Below, in pieces: positions 37,990 through 46,556 of a stretch of 64,000 nucleotides of DNA (its first letter is position 1; each line of letters starts with the position of its first letter). The notes under the pieces are model-generated. The model searched no databases and was not told the DNA's origin. It saw only the letters and a list, made by a program, of their open reading frames with translations. Source of the DNA: Qipengyuania marisflavi (GTDB lineage Bacteria > Pseudomonadota > Alphaproteobacteria > Sphingomonadales > Sphingomonadaceae). A program made the translations under genes and the position numbers. The stretch is taken from contig NZ_VCAO01000002.1 of the NCBI RefSeq assembly GCF_005884405.1, forward strand, positions 186,001-250,000, written 5' to 3'.

Positions 37990-38128
37990 TACTGACAGGC
38001 GGCGCGCGGCCTATTCGGTTGCTGCGCCGCCGTCATCATCCTGCATCCCACGGCACCACCTACTGCGAGCGCAGCAATTGGCGCAAGAACCATGCTTGTG
38101 ATAGGCCTCACACTGGGTCTTTGTGGGG

Positions 38129-39250
38129 ATGATTATCCTGCTTCGAGTGATGATTGCGGTGATTGCCGTATTTGGTTTGCTCTCACCCGGAATGGCAGAG
38201 GCGCGCAAAGTTGCCCTGATTATCGGCAATTCCGATTATGAATTCGCCAGCCCATTGAGGAATCCCAAGAACGATGTCGCGTTGATCGCGGAGGCGGCGC
38301 GTGAGGCCAATTTCGATGAAGTAATCGTGGTTGAGAATTTGGGGTCCGACGCCTTCGAGATCGCCTTGCGCCAGTTTGCCACCACTTCCGACGGGGCCGA
38401 TGTGGCGATGGTCTATTACGCGGGTCACGGCATAGAGGGGCGGGGCGAGAACTGGTTGATCCCGGTGGACGCCAAATTGCTGTCCGACCGCGATCTGAAA
38501 TTCGAAGTGATCGAGCTCGATATGGTGGTCGAAAGCATGGCGGGCGCGCAGGTCCGCATGGTGATCCTCGATGCGTGCCGCAACAGTCCCTTCGGGCAAA
38601 AATGGAAAAGCGGGACTCGCGCGGTCAGCCGCGGGCTCGCGGGCGTTTAGGCGGATGATGTCATCGTGATTTATGCGGCTGCACCGGGCCAGACTGCGGC
38701 TGATGGGGCAGGCGGAAATTCGCCCTTCGCCAAGTCGCTGGCGAGCCGTCTGCCCCAGGCCGATCTGCCGCTGCAATTGCTGGGCGGGTCAGTACGCGAT
38801 GACGTGCTGGGCGCGACCGGCGGAGACCAGCGCCCGTTCGTCAGCGCCAGCGTCACCGGCACACCGATTTATCTGGTCCCCCGCAGCCTGCGCGAAGGGG
38901 TGCCCGGTGCGCCACTGCGCTATATGGTCGACAATATCGTGATCACCTGCATCAAGCGGACCGAGAAATTCGGCGAGGACGAGATCTATTTGCGCGTCAA
39001 CAATGGCGAACGGCTGCCCGAGGGTGAGGGATCGAAATTCGATATTGGCAATGGTGAAAGCTGGGTGGTCGACCAACCGTTTTCATCCGTCGCCCCGATC
39101 AGCCTGACCGTTATGGAGGATGATCCGATTGGCGATCATGATGTTATCGGCATCATCGAAACCGGCACTGTAAAAGGCAGCTTCACCAAGACCCTGCTCT
39201 ATGATGCGGGCGAGTACACCGTGAGCTATAACGTGCGTATCGGAACCTGA
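38129..39250 (+). pseudogene. Secreted caspase-like (peptidase C14) gene interrupted by an in-frame amber codon
   Basis: The frame encodes a signal peptide (1-25, ending GMAEA), then a C14 caspase domain with the catalytic pair H100 (MVYYAGHG) and C150 (ILDACRNSPF). A TAG at 38648-38650 stops it after 173 residues; the same frame continues at once with ADDVIVIYAAAPGQTAADGAGGNSPF, the expected next caspase segment, and runs to 39250, ending in a roughly 100-residue beta-rich domain of unknown type. No frameshift is involved. A GAG or CAG to TAG change would explain it. Separate translation from 38666 (ATT) or an internal start is possible but unsupported. GTG 38123 is an alternative start. Confidence 0.8.
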
Positions 39251-39260
39251 TTGCAGCGCG

Positions 39261-39767
39261 TCAGGTGGTCTTGTCGCGTACGCTTTGGGTCAGCCGTTTG
39301 TCCGGCTGGGTATCGCCGTGCAGCACTGACACATCGCCGGTGGTCTCCAGCACCACGGCGCTGACCTTGCTGAGGTCAAGCGCGTTGGCTTCGCGCAACT
39401 TGGCGTAAAGATCGGATTCTGCCACGCGGGTTTTCGCCAGTGCCTTGTGACAGATCTTGCCATCTTTCATCAGCAGGACCGGTTCGTTCTGCATCAGCTT
39501 TTCAGCCGTATCCGATGCCCGGCGCAGGCGCGCGGCAAGGTTCTGGAACACGAACAGCCCGGTCATCGCGGCCAGGGCTTGCCACACGCCGGTCCATTCG
39601 CTGGCCTGCGCTGCACCGGCCACCAGTGACCCCATTGCGATGGTCATCACGAAGTCGAAATTCGTCATTTTCGACAGGGATCGCAGCCCGTTTACGCGAA
39701 TGAGGAAAACGACAAACAGCAGCGCAGCCACGCTCAGGACAAAGCCCCGCGCAACCGCATCCAGCAC
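39261..39767 (-). CDS. DUF421 (YetF-like) membrane protein
   Basis: 168 residues with three hydrophobic segments at the N-terminus (about 5-24, 38-55, 61-80), the RVNGLRSLSKMTNFDFVMTIAMGS signature of the DUF421 membrane part, and a small cytosolic domain with LMKDGKICHKALAKTRV. The function of the family is unknown. GTG 39767 is the only usable start; it begins shorter at the first helix than most relatives. It is 26 bp from the DUF885 stop on the same strand. Confidence 0.82.
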   Translation of the reverse strand: MLDAVARGFVLSVAALLFVVFLIRVNGLRSLSKMTNFDFVMTIAMGSLVAGAAQASEWTGVWQALAAMTGLFVFQNLAARLRRASDTAEKLMQNEPVLLMKDGKICHKALAKTRVAESDLYAKLREANALDLSKVSAVVLETTGDVSVLHGDTQPDKRLTQSVRDKTT

Positions 39768-39793
39768 CGGATCAGCGATGAAGAAAATTCGCT

Positions 39794-41647
39794 CTACCCT
39801 TCGCTGCGCGCGATATAGCGGTCAACATTGCGCGCCATTACGTCCAGCGGGGCATTGCCGCCCAGAATGACCGCATCGTTGAACGCCTTGAAGTCATAGG
39901 CATCGCCCAAATCCGATTGCGCGCGGGCGCGCTGGCGGACGATTTCGGAATGTCCGACCTTGTAGCCGCAGGCCTGACCCGGCCAGCTGCAATAGCGGTC
40001 GACTTCGCTGGCCACCTCTTCAGGCTTGGAGCCATTGCGCTCCACAAAGAAGGCGCGGCCCTGTTCGCGGGTCCAGCGTTTGTGGTGCAGGCCGGTGTCG
40101 ACCACCATGCGGCAGGCACGGAAGGCCAAGCTTTGCAGATAGCCCAGCCGCCCGACCTTGAATTCGTCATAAGCGCCCAGCTCGTCGGCCAGCTGCTCGC
40201 CATATAGCGCCCAGCCTTCGGAAAAGGCGTTGAAGGCCAGGATCGAGCGGATCAGCGGCAGCCGGTTGGAGTATTCGCCCTCCCAGACATGGCCGGGAAT
40301 GGTCTCGTGATAGGCAAGATCGGCCAGATCATATTTGCGGTGCAGGTCGGTGCTGCCCAAGTTGATCCACATCCGGCCGGGGATCTTCCCGTCTTTGCTG
40401 CCCGCGCCGCCATAGGCGCCCGGCCCGCCGGGTTCTTCGGCCAGCGGCAGGCGGCGGATTTCCATGTTGGGATCGACCAGCGTGTTGAACGCTCGCGGCA
40501 TCTGCGCCTTGATCCAGTCCACCCGCTCATGCAGGAAATCCATGATCTCCTTGCGGCCCGGATCGCCCTCGGCAAATTTGTAGCGCGGATCGGCGCTCAG
40601 CGCCTGCATCCGTTCTCCCACAGAGCCACTGGTATAGCCGATCTCGCGCAAGATCGGATCCATTTGTGCGTGTAACGCGGCCAGTTCTTCAAGGCCGCGT
40701 TCGTGCACCTCGTCCGGGCTGAGTGTGGTGGTGGTGCTGGCGCGCAATGCCCAAGCGTACCATTCATCGCCGCGCGGCTGGCTCCACATCCCCGGATCGG
40801 AATCGGCGACGCCGCGCTGGACTTTCAGTTCATCAAGCTGGCGGGTGAGGGCGGCAGTGACCGGGCCGGTGACCAGCGTTTTCGCGCCATTGGCATAGGC
40901 TTCGGGCATTCCCGCCTTGGCCAGATTTTCGCGCATGGCGGGGACAAACAGCTCTGCCGAACCGGCGCTGGCAATGGTTTGCTCCATCGCCGCGATTGCC
41001 TTGTCGAGCAGGAAATCGGGCGGCACCATGCCCATCGCGCGGGCCGCCTGCATCCGCTCAAGCTCGCCATCCAGCGCGGTGGGCAGGGCCTCCAGACGGT
41101 CAATATAGGCATCGGCATCATCGCCATTGGCCATCGGCTGCGTCGAATCGAGGAAGCGCGGCATGTCGAGAAAAGTGCCGACGTTCTGGATCACGACATA
41201 GGGCGCGTTGCGCCAGCTGCCGACCGCGACATCGCCATAGGGAAGCGCGAAGCCATCCAACGCGACGCTATAGGCGCTCTCGACCACTTCGAGGCTGGTC
41301 AGCGTATCGGCATCAAGCCCATCCTTGGGGAAGGCGCGCACTCTGCCAAGATCCTGCCGCAGCGTGGCGGCATAGGCGTCCTGCCCGCTCTGTGACTGAT
41401 CCTCCAACTGGCTGCGCAGCGCGGCGTAGCGGCCAGTATCGACGCCCAGCGAGGTGGCGCGTTCAGGCTCGTGTTCGAGGAGGTTGTAAGCGACCACCTC
41501 CAGCAAGCGGTCGGCACCGATCTTCTGTGCCGCTGCAATGCCTTCGGGTCGCGGTACCGAAGCGCAGCCACTGATGGTGAGTGCAGAGGTGGCGCCAATG
41601 CCTGCGATGACCTGGCGCCGGGTGATGTCGAAGCTGGAATGAGTCAT
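39794..41647 (-). CDS. DUF885 metallopeptidase-like lipoprotein with Tat signal
   Basis: 617 residues. The N-terminus has a twin-arginine motif (TRRQVIAGIG) and a lipobox-like ISGC, so it is probably exported folded and anchored in the membrane. The DUF885 core has the zinc-type HETIPGH motif with a downstream FSEGWALYGE that supplies a third ligand and resembles M3/M32-like metallopeptidases. The substrate is unknown. ATG 41647 precedes the signal. It is in the same direction as the DUF421 gene. Confidence 0.88.
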   Translation of the reverse strand: MTHSSFDITRRQVIAGIGATSALTISGCASVPRPEGIAAAQKIGADRLLEVVAYNLLEHEPERATSLGVDTGRYAALRSQLEDQSQSGQDAYAATLRQDLGRVRAFPKDGLDADTLTSLEVVESAYSVALDGFALPYGDVAVGSWRNAPYVVIQNVGTFLDMPRFLDSTQPMANGDDADAYIDRLEALPTALDGELERMQAARAMGMVPPDFLLDKAIAAMEQTIASAGSAELFVPAMRENLAKAGMPEAYANGAKTLVTGPVTAALTRQLDELKVQRGVADSDPGMWSQPRGDEWYAWALRASTTTTLSPDEVHERGLEELAALHAQMDPILREIGYTSGSVGERMQALSADPRYKFAEGDPGRKEIMDFLHERVDWIKAQMPRAFNTLVDPNMEIRRLPLAEEPGGPGAYGGAGSKDGKIPGRMWINLGSTDLHRKYDLADLAYHETIPGHVWEGEYSNRLPLIRSILAFNAFSEGWALYGEQLADELGAYDEFKVGRLGYLQSLAFRACRMVVDTGLHHKRWTREQGRAFFVERNGSKPEEVASEVDRYCSWPGQACGYKVGHSEIVRQRARAQSDLGDAYDFKAFNDAVILGGNAPLDVMARNVDRYIARSEG

Positions 41648-41712
41648 GCGCGCGGGTTTGCGGCCCGCGCGCATCACTGTCAAATAACGCTTTGATAATT
41701 GGTTCAGGTTAA

Positions 41713-42087
41713 TCAGTCGAGAAACTGAGCAGGCACCTTGCCGCCATTCGACGCCAATTCGCGCATTACACGCTGGTGCAGCCAGACATTGTCTTCGGCC
41801 GAACCGGAATAATTGTCACGGCCCAGCTCGTTCGCCAGTGCCTTGCGCGCTTCGTAATCGGAATCGATGTTGAGCAGCTTCATCAGATCGACGATCGAGG
41901 TGCGCCAATTCAGATTGTCTGCACCGGGCATGGAATCGAGATTGTTCTCGACATCGACGACCGGCACGGCCTGCTTGTCGACGACAGGGGCATTGGCCCA
42001 GGCGTTGTTTTCACCGGGTGTGCCGGTGGTCGGGGCGTCGGCCTTTTTTCCGAAGATGGCGTCTTTGATTTTTCCGAAAATACTCAT
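41713..42087 (-). CDS. DUF3597 protein
   Basis: 124-residue cytosolic protein. It starts MSIFGKIKDAIFGKK, has a low-complexity linker (about 17-35), and then the DUF3597 core (WRTSIVDLMKLLNIDSDYEARKALANELG ... NVWLHQRVMRELASNGGKVP). This resembles a small helical bundle related to peptidoglycan-binding folds; function is unproven. ATG 42087 follows GGGAGC. It is separated by 65 bp from the DUF885 start. Confidence 0.85.
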   Translation of the reverse strand: MSIFGKIKDAIFGKKADAPTTGTPGENNAWANAPVVDKQAVPVVDVENNLDSMPGADNLNWRTSIVDLMKLLNIDSDYEARKALANELGRDNYSGSAEDNVWLHQRVMRELASNGGKVPAQFLD

Positions 42088-42234
42088 GGCAATGCTCCCA
42101 TAGTGCGGCGTAACCGGAAGCGGTCGCCTCTCGCGCAATCAACGCCGGGGCGGCGGTGACGTTCCGTAACTGGCATCGGTGCAGCAAATTTCAGGGGCTA
42201 TGCTAGCGCACGCCGCATCGCCTATGTGGGGCCG

Positions 42235-42444
42235 ATGCTCAATTTCGCGCTCTCGCTCGCCGTCCTTGCTGCCTTTGCCCTGCTCGCCGGGGCTTATGTG
42301 ATGTGGCGCAGGACGGGCAATGTGCAGCAGGCGGTGCTGATGGCGATCATGGCGCTGGTGGCACTGGTCAATGTCGGGATCTGGACCATTCCCGACAAGG
42401 ACGGCGAAGCCCCGCTCGAAAAGCTCGAACGGGGCTCTCAGTAA
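42235..42444 (+). CDS. Small two-helix membrane protein
   Basis: 69 residues with two transmembrane helices at about 2-23 and 34-52 and a short acidic tail. I recognise no family. The start is ATG 42235; GTG 42226 is an alternative. It is convergent with tonB 9 bp away. The codon usage matches neighbours, which supports a real gene despite its size. Confidence 0.6.
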   Translation: MLNFALSLAVLAAFALLAGAYVMWRRTGNVQQAVLMAIMALVALVNVGIWTIPDKDGEAPLEKLERGSQ

Positions 42445-42453
42445 GTCAGGCGC

Positions 42454-43134
42454 TTATTCGGGCAATTGCCACTGCACCGCGCCGTTGTACGATCCGGCGG
42501 CCGCCGCACCATCGGCACCGCGCGCTGGTTCGAAGCGGGCGCGTTTGGTGACCAGCGCACAGGTCGCCTTGTCGAGCGCATTATGTCCGGTTGATCCGGT
42601 GATCCGGCAATCGCTGACCCGGCCATTGGCGGCAATTTCCAGACGGAAGCGGGCCAGCCCAGTCAGTTCCTGCCGCGCCCAGCTGGGGCGATAGTCAGCA
42701 TCGCTGAGCCAGCCTCCGGGATCGTTTTTGGGCTTGGCGGCGACCACATCGAAGGCTTTGACGCTGGGTGTCGGCTTTGGGACCATCTCGGTGCCTCGCC
42801 CAGGTTGCGGGATTGGCGGGAGCGGCGGAAAGATCACATCACTGGTGGCAACCCTCGGCTCAGGCCGCTCGAGATCAAGCTTGGGCGTGGGGACGAAGAT
42901 TTTCGGCTCCATCGTGTCCGGAGTGCTTTTCGGCGTAACTTCTGGCTCCGTTTCGGGGGGCTCGGGCGGTGGTGGGAGAGTGTAGTCGGTCACTTCAAGA
43001 CCCTCATCTTCTACCGCAATTATCCCGCTCACGGTCAGTCCGGCAACAAGTGCCGCTGCTATCGCAACGTGAACGGCAACCACTGCGGCCATGCTGGTGG
43101 GGGATGGTCTGCGCGACTGGTCGACATAGGCCAT
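42454..43134 (-). CDS. TonB-family energy transducer
   Basis: 226 residues: a short cytosolic N-terminus, a membrane anchor at about 16-40, a proline-rich periplasmic spacer (about 54-120, PPPPEPPETEPE and similar), and a C-terminal TonB-fold domain (GLARFRLEIAANGRVSDCRITGSTGH...LDKATCALVTKRARFEPA). It would couple the proton motive force to outer-membrane receptors, or act as a TonB-like domain of another system. No exbB or exbD is nearby. A palindrome shared with the DUF4349 gene sits 52 bp upstream. Confidence 0.88.
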   Translation of the reverse strand: MAYVDQSRRPSPTSMAAVVAVHVAIAAALVAGLTVSGIIAVEDEGLEVTDYTLPPPPEPPETEPEVTPKSTPDTMEPKIFVPTPKLDLERPEPRVATSDVIFPPLPPIPQPGRGTEMVPKPTPSVKAFDVVAAKPKNDPGGWLSDADYRPSWARQELTGLARFRLEIAANGRVSDCRITGSTGHNALDKATCALVTKRARFEPARGADGAAAAGSYNGAVQWQLPE

Positions 43135-43185
43135 TGTGTTCTCCTCTTCCCTTGGGCGACCTATTCAGGCCGCCTCCTCAATTGC

Positions 43186-43199
43186 AATGTTACAACATT
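43186..43199 (-). promoter_or_regulatory. Palindromic operator candidate upstream of tonB
   Basis: AATGTT-AC-AACATT, 52 bp before the tonB ATG. Its 12-bp core ATGTTACAACAT recurs exactly upstream of the DUF4349 gene (47642-47653). A second palindrome AAGCGCTT lies nearby. No other gene is supported in 43135-43309. Confidence 0.5.
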
Positions 43200-43309
43200 A
43201 CACTTTGAAAGCAAGCGCTTTCGCGTTGCTATTTGAAATGCAAACGCCGCCAAGGCTGGCGGCGTCTGTTGTATCGGTCAGGAGGGTAGGTTGGCGCTAC
43301 GCCAACGCA

Positions 43310-43966
43310 TCACTTGATCGGGCAGGACGGATCAAGCCGGAAGTCGAGGTAATTGTCGACCGCGCCCATCAATTCCTTCTGTTCGTTTTCGAAGAAGTGG
43401 TTGGCGCGGGGGATTTCCTCGTGGTGGATCGTGATGTGCTTTTGCGTGCGCAGCTTGTCGACCAGCTTCTGCACCGCATTGGGCTGCACCACCGTATCGG
43501 CGGCCCCCTGGATGAAGATGCCCGAGGCAGGGCAGGGCGCGAGGAACGAGAAATCGTACATATTCGCCGGTGCACCGATCGAGATGAAGCCGCGAATTTC
43601 GGGGCGGCGCATCAGCAATTGCATGCCGATCAGCGAACCGAAGCTGACGCCGGCCACCCATGTTGTCTGCGCTTCGGGATGGATCTGCTGCACCCAGTCG
43701 AGCGCGGCAGCGGCATCGGACAATTCGCCGATCCCGTTGTCAAAGCTGCCCTGACTGCGTCCTACTCCGCGGAAATTGAACCGCAGCACTGCGAAACCGC
43801 GATCCACGAAGGTTTTGTACAGACTCTGCGTCATCCGTTCGTTCATGGTGCCGCCGCCTTGCGGATGCGGGTGAAGGATCATCGCCACAGGTGCGCGCGG
43901 ACGCGGTGCCGGTGCGAAACGGCCTTCGAGACGGCCTTCTGGACCGGGGAATATGACTGAGGGCAT
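43310..43966 (-). CDS. Alpha/beta hydrolase
   Basis: 218 residues with the hydrolase fold: oxyanion-side HPHPQGGGTMNE, the RFNFRGVGRSQG strand, nucleophile elbow GVSFGS, a late Asp in GAADTVVQ and a His in RANHFFE. This family (small dienelactone-hydrolase-like or serine esterase) has no assigned substrate here. ATG 43966 starts the conserved region. It is a single gene, divergent from the desulfurase operon. Confidence 0.85.
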   Translation of the reverse strand: MPSVIFPGPEGRLEGRFAPAPRPRAPVAMILHPHPQGGGTMNERMTQSLYKTFVDRGFAVLRFNFRGVGRSQGSFDNGIGELSDAAAALDWVQQIHPEAQTTWVAGVSFGSLIGMQLLMRRPEIRGFISIGAPANMYDFSFLAPCPASGIFIQGAADTVVQPNAVQKLVDKLRTQKHITIHHEEIPRANHFFENEQKELMGAVDNYLDFRLDPSCPIK

Positions 43967-44059
43967 CTGGGAAATCCTGCCGGAAATGTGGGGTCACGCC
44001 GCGACCGGGTGGCGTAAGCAAGGTCGCGGGCTATATAGTGCCCGCGCGCAGAATCGCAA

Positions 44060-45157
44060 TTGTTTCGAGCACACTCACACCAGGGCCGCCCCATTCCGGA
44101 ACGCATTTACCTCGATCACGCTGCCACCACCCCGCTGCGCCCCGAGGCAAAGGCGGCGATGGAAGAAGGGTTTGCGCTGTGGGCCAACCCCTCAAGCCCG
44201 CACGCCGAAGGGCGCAAGGCGCGCGAAATGTTGGAAGATGCGCGCGCGCGCTTGAAGGCTTCTCTGGGTTGGGAGGGAGAGGCGATCTTCACCAGTGGTG
44301 CCAGCGAGGCGGCGGCGCTTGCGCTTGGACACGCCAAGGCCGGTGCGCGGCTGGTCAGCGCGGTTGAACATGACGCCATCCTTCAGGCTGCACCAGAAGC
44401 CGAGCGCCTGCCAGTGCGCAGTGATGGCGCGCTGGACATGGAGATTTTGGCCGAGGCAGTGCAGCGCGAACGTCCGCTGGTTGCGGTCCAGCAGATCAAT
44501 TCCGAAACCGGCAGCCGGCAGGATATCGCTGCCATCGCCAAAATAGTGCAAGCGGCGGGCGGGCTGCTTCTGGTCGATTGCGCGCAAGGGGCGGGCAAGT
44601 TTGCCGTGCCGCCATGCGATATGGCGATTGTGTCCGCCCACAAATTTGGTGGTCCGGTCGGGGTGGGGGCCTTGCTGGTCAGGGATTACGCCATGCTCAA
44701 ACCCAGCGGCGGGCATGAGCGCGGCTATCGCCGGGGGACCGAGAATTTGCCCGGCGTGCTGGGCATGGCCGCTGCGCTGGAGGTGTGCGGGCATCCCTAT
44801 CTCGCGCCCGAAGTGCTGGCGCCGCTGGATGCATTGGCACACGAATGCCGCCAGTTGGGCGGGACTTGGCTGGCCGACCGGCTTTCCAATCCCACGCCGC
44901 TGATCAACGCCATCGCCATGCCGGCGATGAGCGGTAGCGCGCAATTGATGCGGTTCGATATGGCGGGGATCGCGGTATCTCAGGGCAGCGCATGCTCGTC
45001 AGGCACCATGAAGCGTAGCCATGTGCTGGCGGCTATGCAGGTCGAGCCCGATGTGGCTGATCGCACGATCCGGGTCAGCACCGGCTGGAATACCTCCCGT
45101 TCAGAGGTGACGCGGTTTTGCGAAGTGTGGCTGAACATGGCACGGGTGGCAGCATGA
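44060..45157 (+). CDS. Cysteine desulfurase (NifS/IscS family), first of a pair
   Basis: 365 residues, PLP fold-type I. The catalytic lysine lies in IVSAHKFGGP and the persulfide cysteine in SQGSACSSGTMKRSH. It supplies sulfur from cysteine, presumably for Fe-S clusters. The start is uncertain: the nearest usable codon is TTG 44060, 11 codons before the conserved IPERIYLDHAATTP; no ATG or GTG is close and ATT at the Ile of IPER would fit homologues better. It overlaps the second desulfurase as ATGA. Confidence 0.85.
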   Translation: MFRAHSHQGRPIPERIYLDHAATTPLRPEAKAAMEEGFALWANPSSPHAEGRKAREMLEDARARLKASLGWEGEAIFTSGASEAAALALGHAKAGARLVSAVEHDAILQAAPEAERLPVRSDGALDMEILAEAVQRERPLVAVQQINSETGSRQDIAAIAKIVQAAGGLLLVDCAQGAGKFAVPPCDMAIVSAHKFGGPVGVGALLVRDYAMLKPSGGHERGYRRGTENLPGVLGMAAALEVCGHPYLAPEVLAPLDALAHECRQLGGTWLADRLSNPTPLINAIAMPAMSGSAQLMRFDMAGIAVSQGSACSSGTMKRSHVLAAMQVEPDVADRTIRVSTGWNTSRSEVTRFCEVWLNMARVAA

Positions 45158-46230
45158 TCTACCTTGACTATCAGGCGAGCACCCCGCTGGCTCCCGAAGC
45201 CCGCGATGCGATGATGCGCTGGCTGGACGGACCCGGCGGCACCGGCTTCGCCAATCCGCACAGTTCCCACAAAATGGCGCGGCAGGCCAAGGCGGCCATC
45301 GAACTGGCGCGTGACCGCGTCGCGGCGCTGTTCCCGCCCGGCGGCCGGGTGATCTTCACCAGCGGCGCGACCGAGGCCATCAATCTGGCCATGCGGGGCA
45401 GCGGCACCGGCGGCACAGTGGCCATCTCTGCAATCGAACATTCGGCAGTGACCGACACGGCGCGCGCGCTTGGCAAATGCCACATTTTGGATGTCGATAA
45501 AGACGGGTTGTGCACTGCCACTCAGGATCTGCCGGAGGACACCCGGCTGGTCTGCGTGATGCAGGTCAATAACGAGATCGGGACGGTCCAGCCAACGCTG
45601 GAATGGCACCGCAGGGCCAAGGGTGCGAATGCGCTGTTCCTGTGCGATGCGGTCCAGTCTTTCGGCAAGATCGAAGTCACCGGCGCGGATATGATTGCCA
45701 TCAGTGCGCACAAGTTTCACGGGCCGAAAGGCATCGGGGCGCTGTGGGTTCGCGACGGGCTTGACCTGGCGCAGGTGCAAACCGGCGGCGGGCAGGAGTT
45801 TGGCATCCGCTCGGGCACGCTCAGCCCGGCGCTGATCGCCGGAATGGGCGCGGCGGCAAAACTTGCCAATGAAGCGCTTGATCGGGACGTTGAACACCTC
45901 GAACAGCTCTGGACACGCGCGCGTGACCTGTTTTCCGACTGGACCGTCAACGGCAGCGAAACCGCGCGGATGCATGGCAATCTGAATATGCGCCGAGATG
46001 GTCTGGATACTTCCCGCCTGATGAGCGATTGCCGCGAAGTGATGTTCAGCGCCGGATCGGCCTGCGCCAGCGGATCGGGAAAGACCAGCCATGTGCTGCG
46101 CGGTATCGGGCTCACCGATGCGCAGGCGAAAAGCTCGATCCGGCTGGGCTTCGGGCGCTATTCCACGATCGAGGAACTGGATCAGGCAGCGGGGATCATC
46201 AATACAGCGGCGGCGGCGCAGGGATTGTGA
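45154..46230 (+). CDS. Cysteine desulfurase, second of a pair
   Basis: 358 residues, PLP-dependent, starting MIYLDYQASTPLAPEA. The catalytic lysine is in AISAHKFHGPKG and the active cysteine in SAGSACASGSGKTSH. It overlaps the upstream paralogue by ATGA and the ferredoxin by GTGA, so all three are translationally coupled. Two full paralogues in tandem is unusual; one may be specialised for tRNA thiolation or a dedicated partner, but that is inference. The closest named enzyme is IscS. Confidence 0.88.
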   Translation: MIYLDYQASTPLAPEARDAMMRWLDGPGGTGFANPHSSHKMARQAKAAIELARDRVAALFPPGGRVIFTSGATEAINLAMRGSGTGGTVAISAIEHSAVTDTARALGKCHILDVDKDGLCTATQDLPEDTRLVCVMQVNNEIGTVQPTLEWHRRAKGANALFLCDAVQSFGKIEVTGADMIAISAHKFHGPKGIGALWVRDGLDLAQVQTGGGQEFGIRSGTLSPALIAGMGAAAKLANEALDRDVEHLEQLWTRARDLFSDWTVNGSETARMHGNLNMRRDGLDTSRLMSDCREVMFSAGSACASGSGKTSHVLRGIGLTDAQAKSSIRLGFGRYSTIEELDQAAGIINTAAAAQGL

Positions 46231-46556
46231 AAGTCTGCTTCGCCAGACCTGCAGGCGATGACGTGATTGCCGATGCCGATGCGGGCGACAATCTGCTGCG
46301 CGTCGCACAGGTTGCGGGCCTGCCGCTGGAGGGGACGTGCGAAGGGCAGATGGCCTGTTCCACCTGCCATGTCATCGTGGGCAAGGAATGGTTCGCCAAG
46401 CTGCCCGACGCCAGCGAGGAAGAAGAAGACATGCTGGATCTGGCCGCTGGAGTGCAGCCGACCAGCCGTCTGTCCTGCCAGATCGTGCTCGGCGAGGAGC
46501 TGGACGGCCTCACCGTCAGCATCCCCGCCGAAAGCCACGATATGCGGGTGTCTTAG
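46227..46556 (+). CDS. fdx: [2Fe-2S] ferredoxin, adrenodoxin type (ISC-like)
   Basis: 109 residues. Four cluster cysteines have the C-x5-C-x2-C pattern (C38, C44, C47) plus C84, typical of Fdx of the ISC system, which supplies electrons for Fe-S assembly. GTG 46227 overlaps the second desulfurase stop (GTGA). It is the last gene of the desulfurase operon. Scaffold genes (iscU, iscA, hscAB) are not in this window. Confidence 0.93.
   Translation: MKVCFARPAGDDVIADADAGDNLLRVAQVAGLPLEGTCEGQMACSTCHVIVGKEWFAKLPDASEEEEDMLDLAAGVQPTSRLSCQIVLGEELDGLTVSIPAESHDMRVS

Noticed and set aside
38648-38650. TAG as pyrrolysine in the caspase-like gene
   Set aside because: No Pyl machinery is visible and the family does not use it; nonsense mutation or read error is simpler.
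38129-39767. Caspase-like gene as part of a defence system
   Set aside because: It has a signal peptide and no TPR, NACHT, reverse transcriptase, CBASS or other effector partners next to it.
43135-43309. Short ORFs between tonB and the hydrolase
   Set aside because: Frames lack coding composition; the region is better explained by the operator palindromes.
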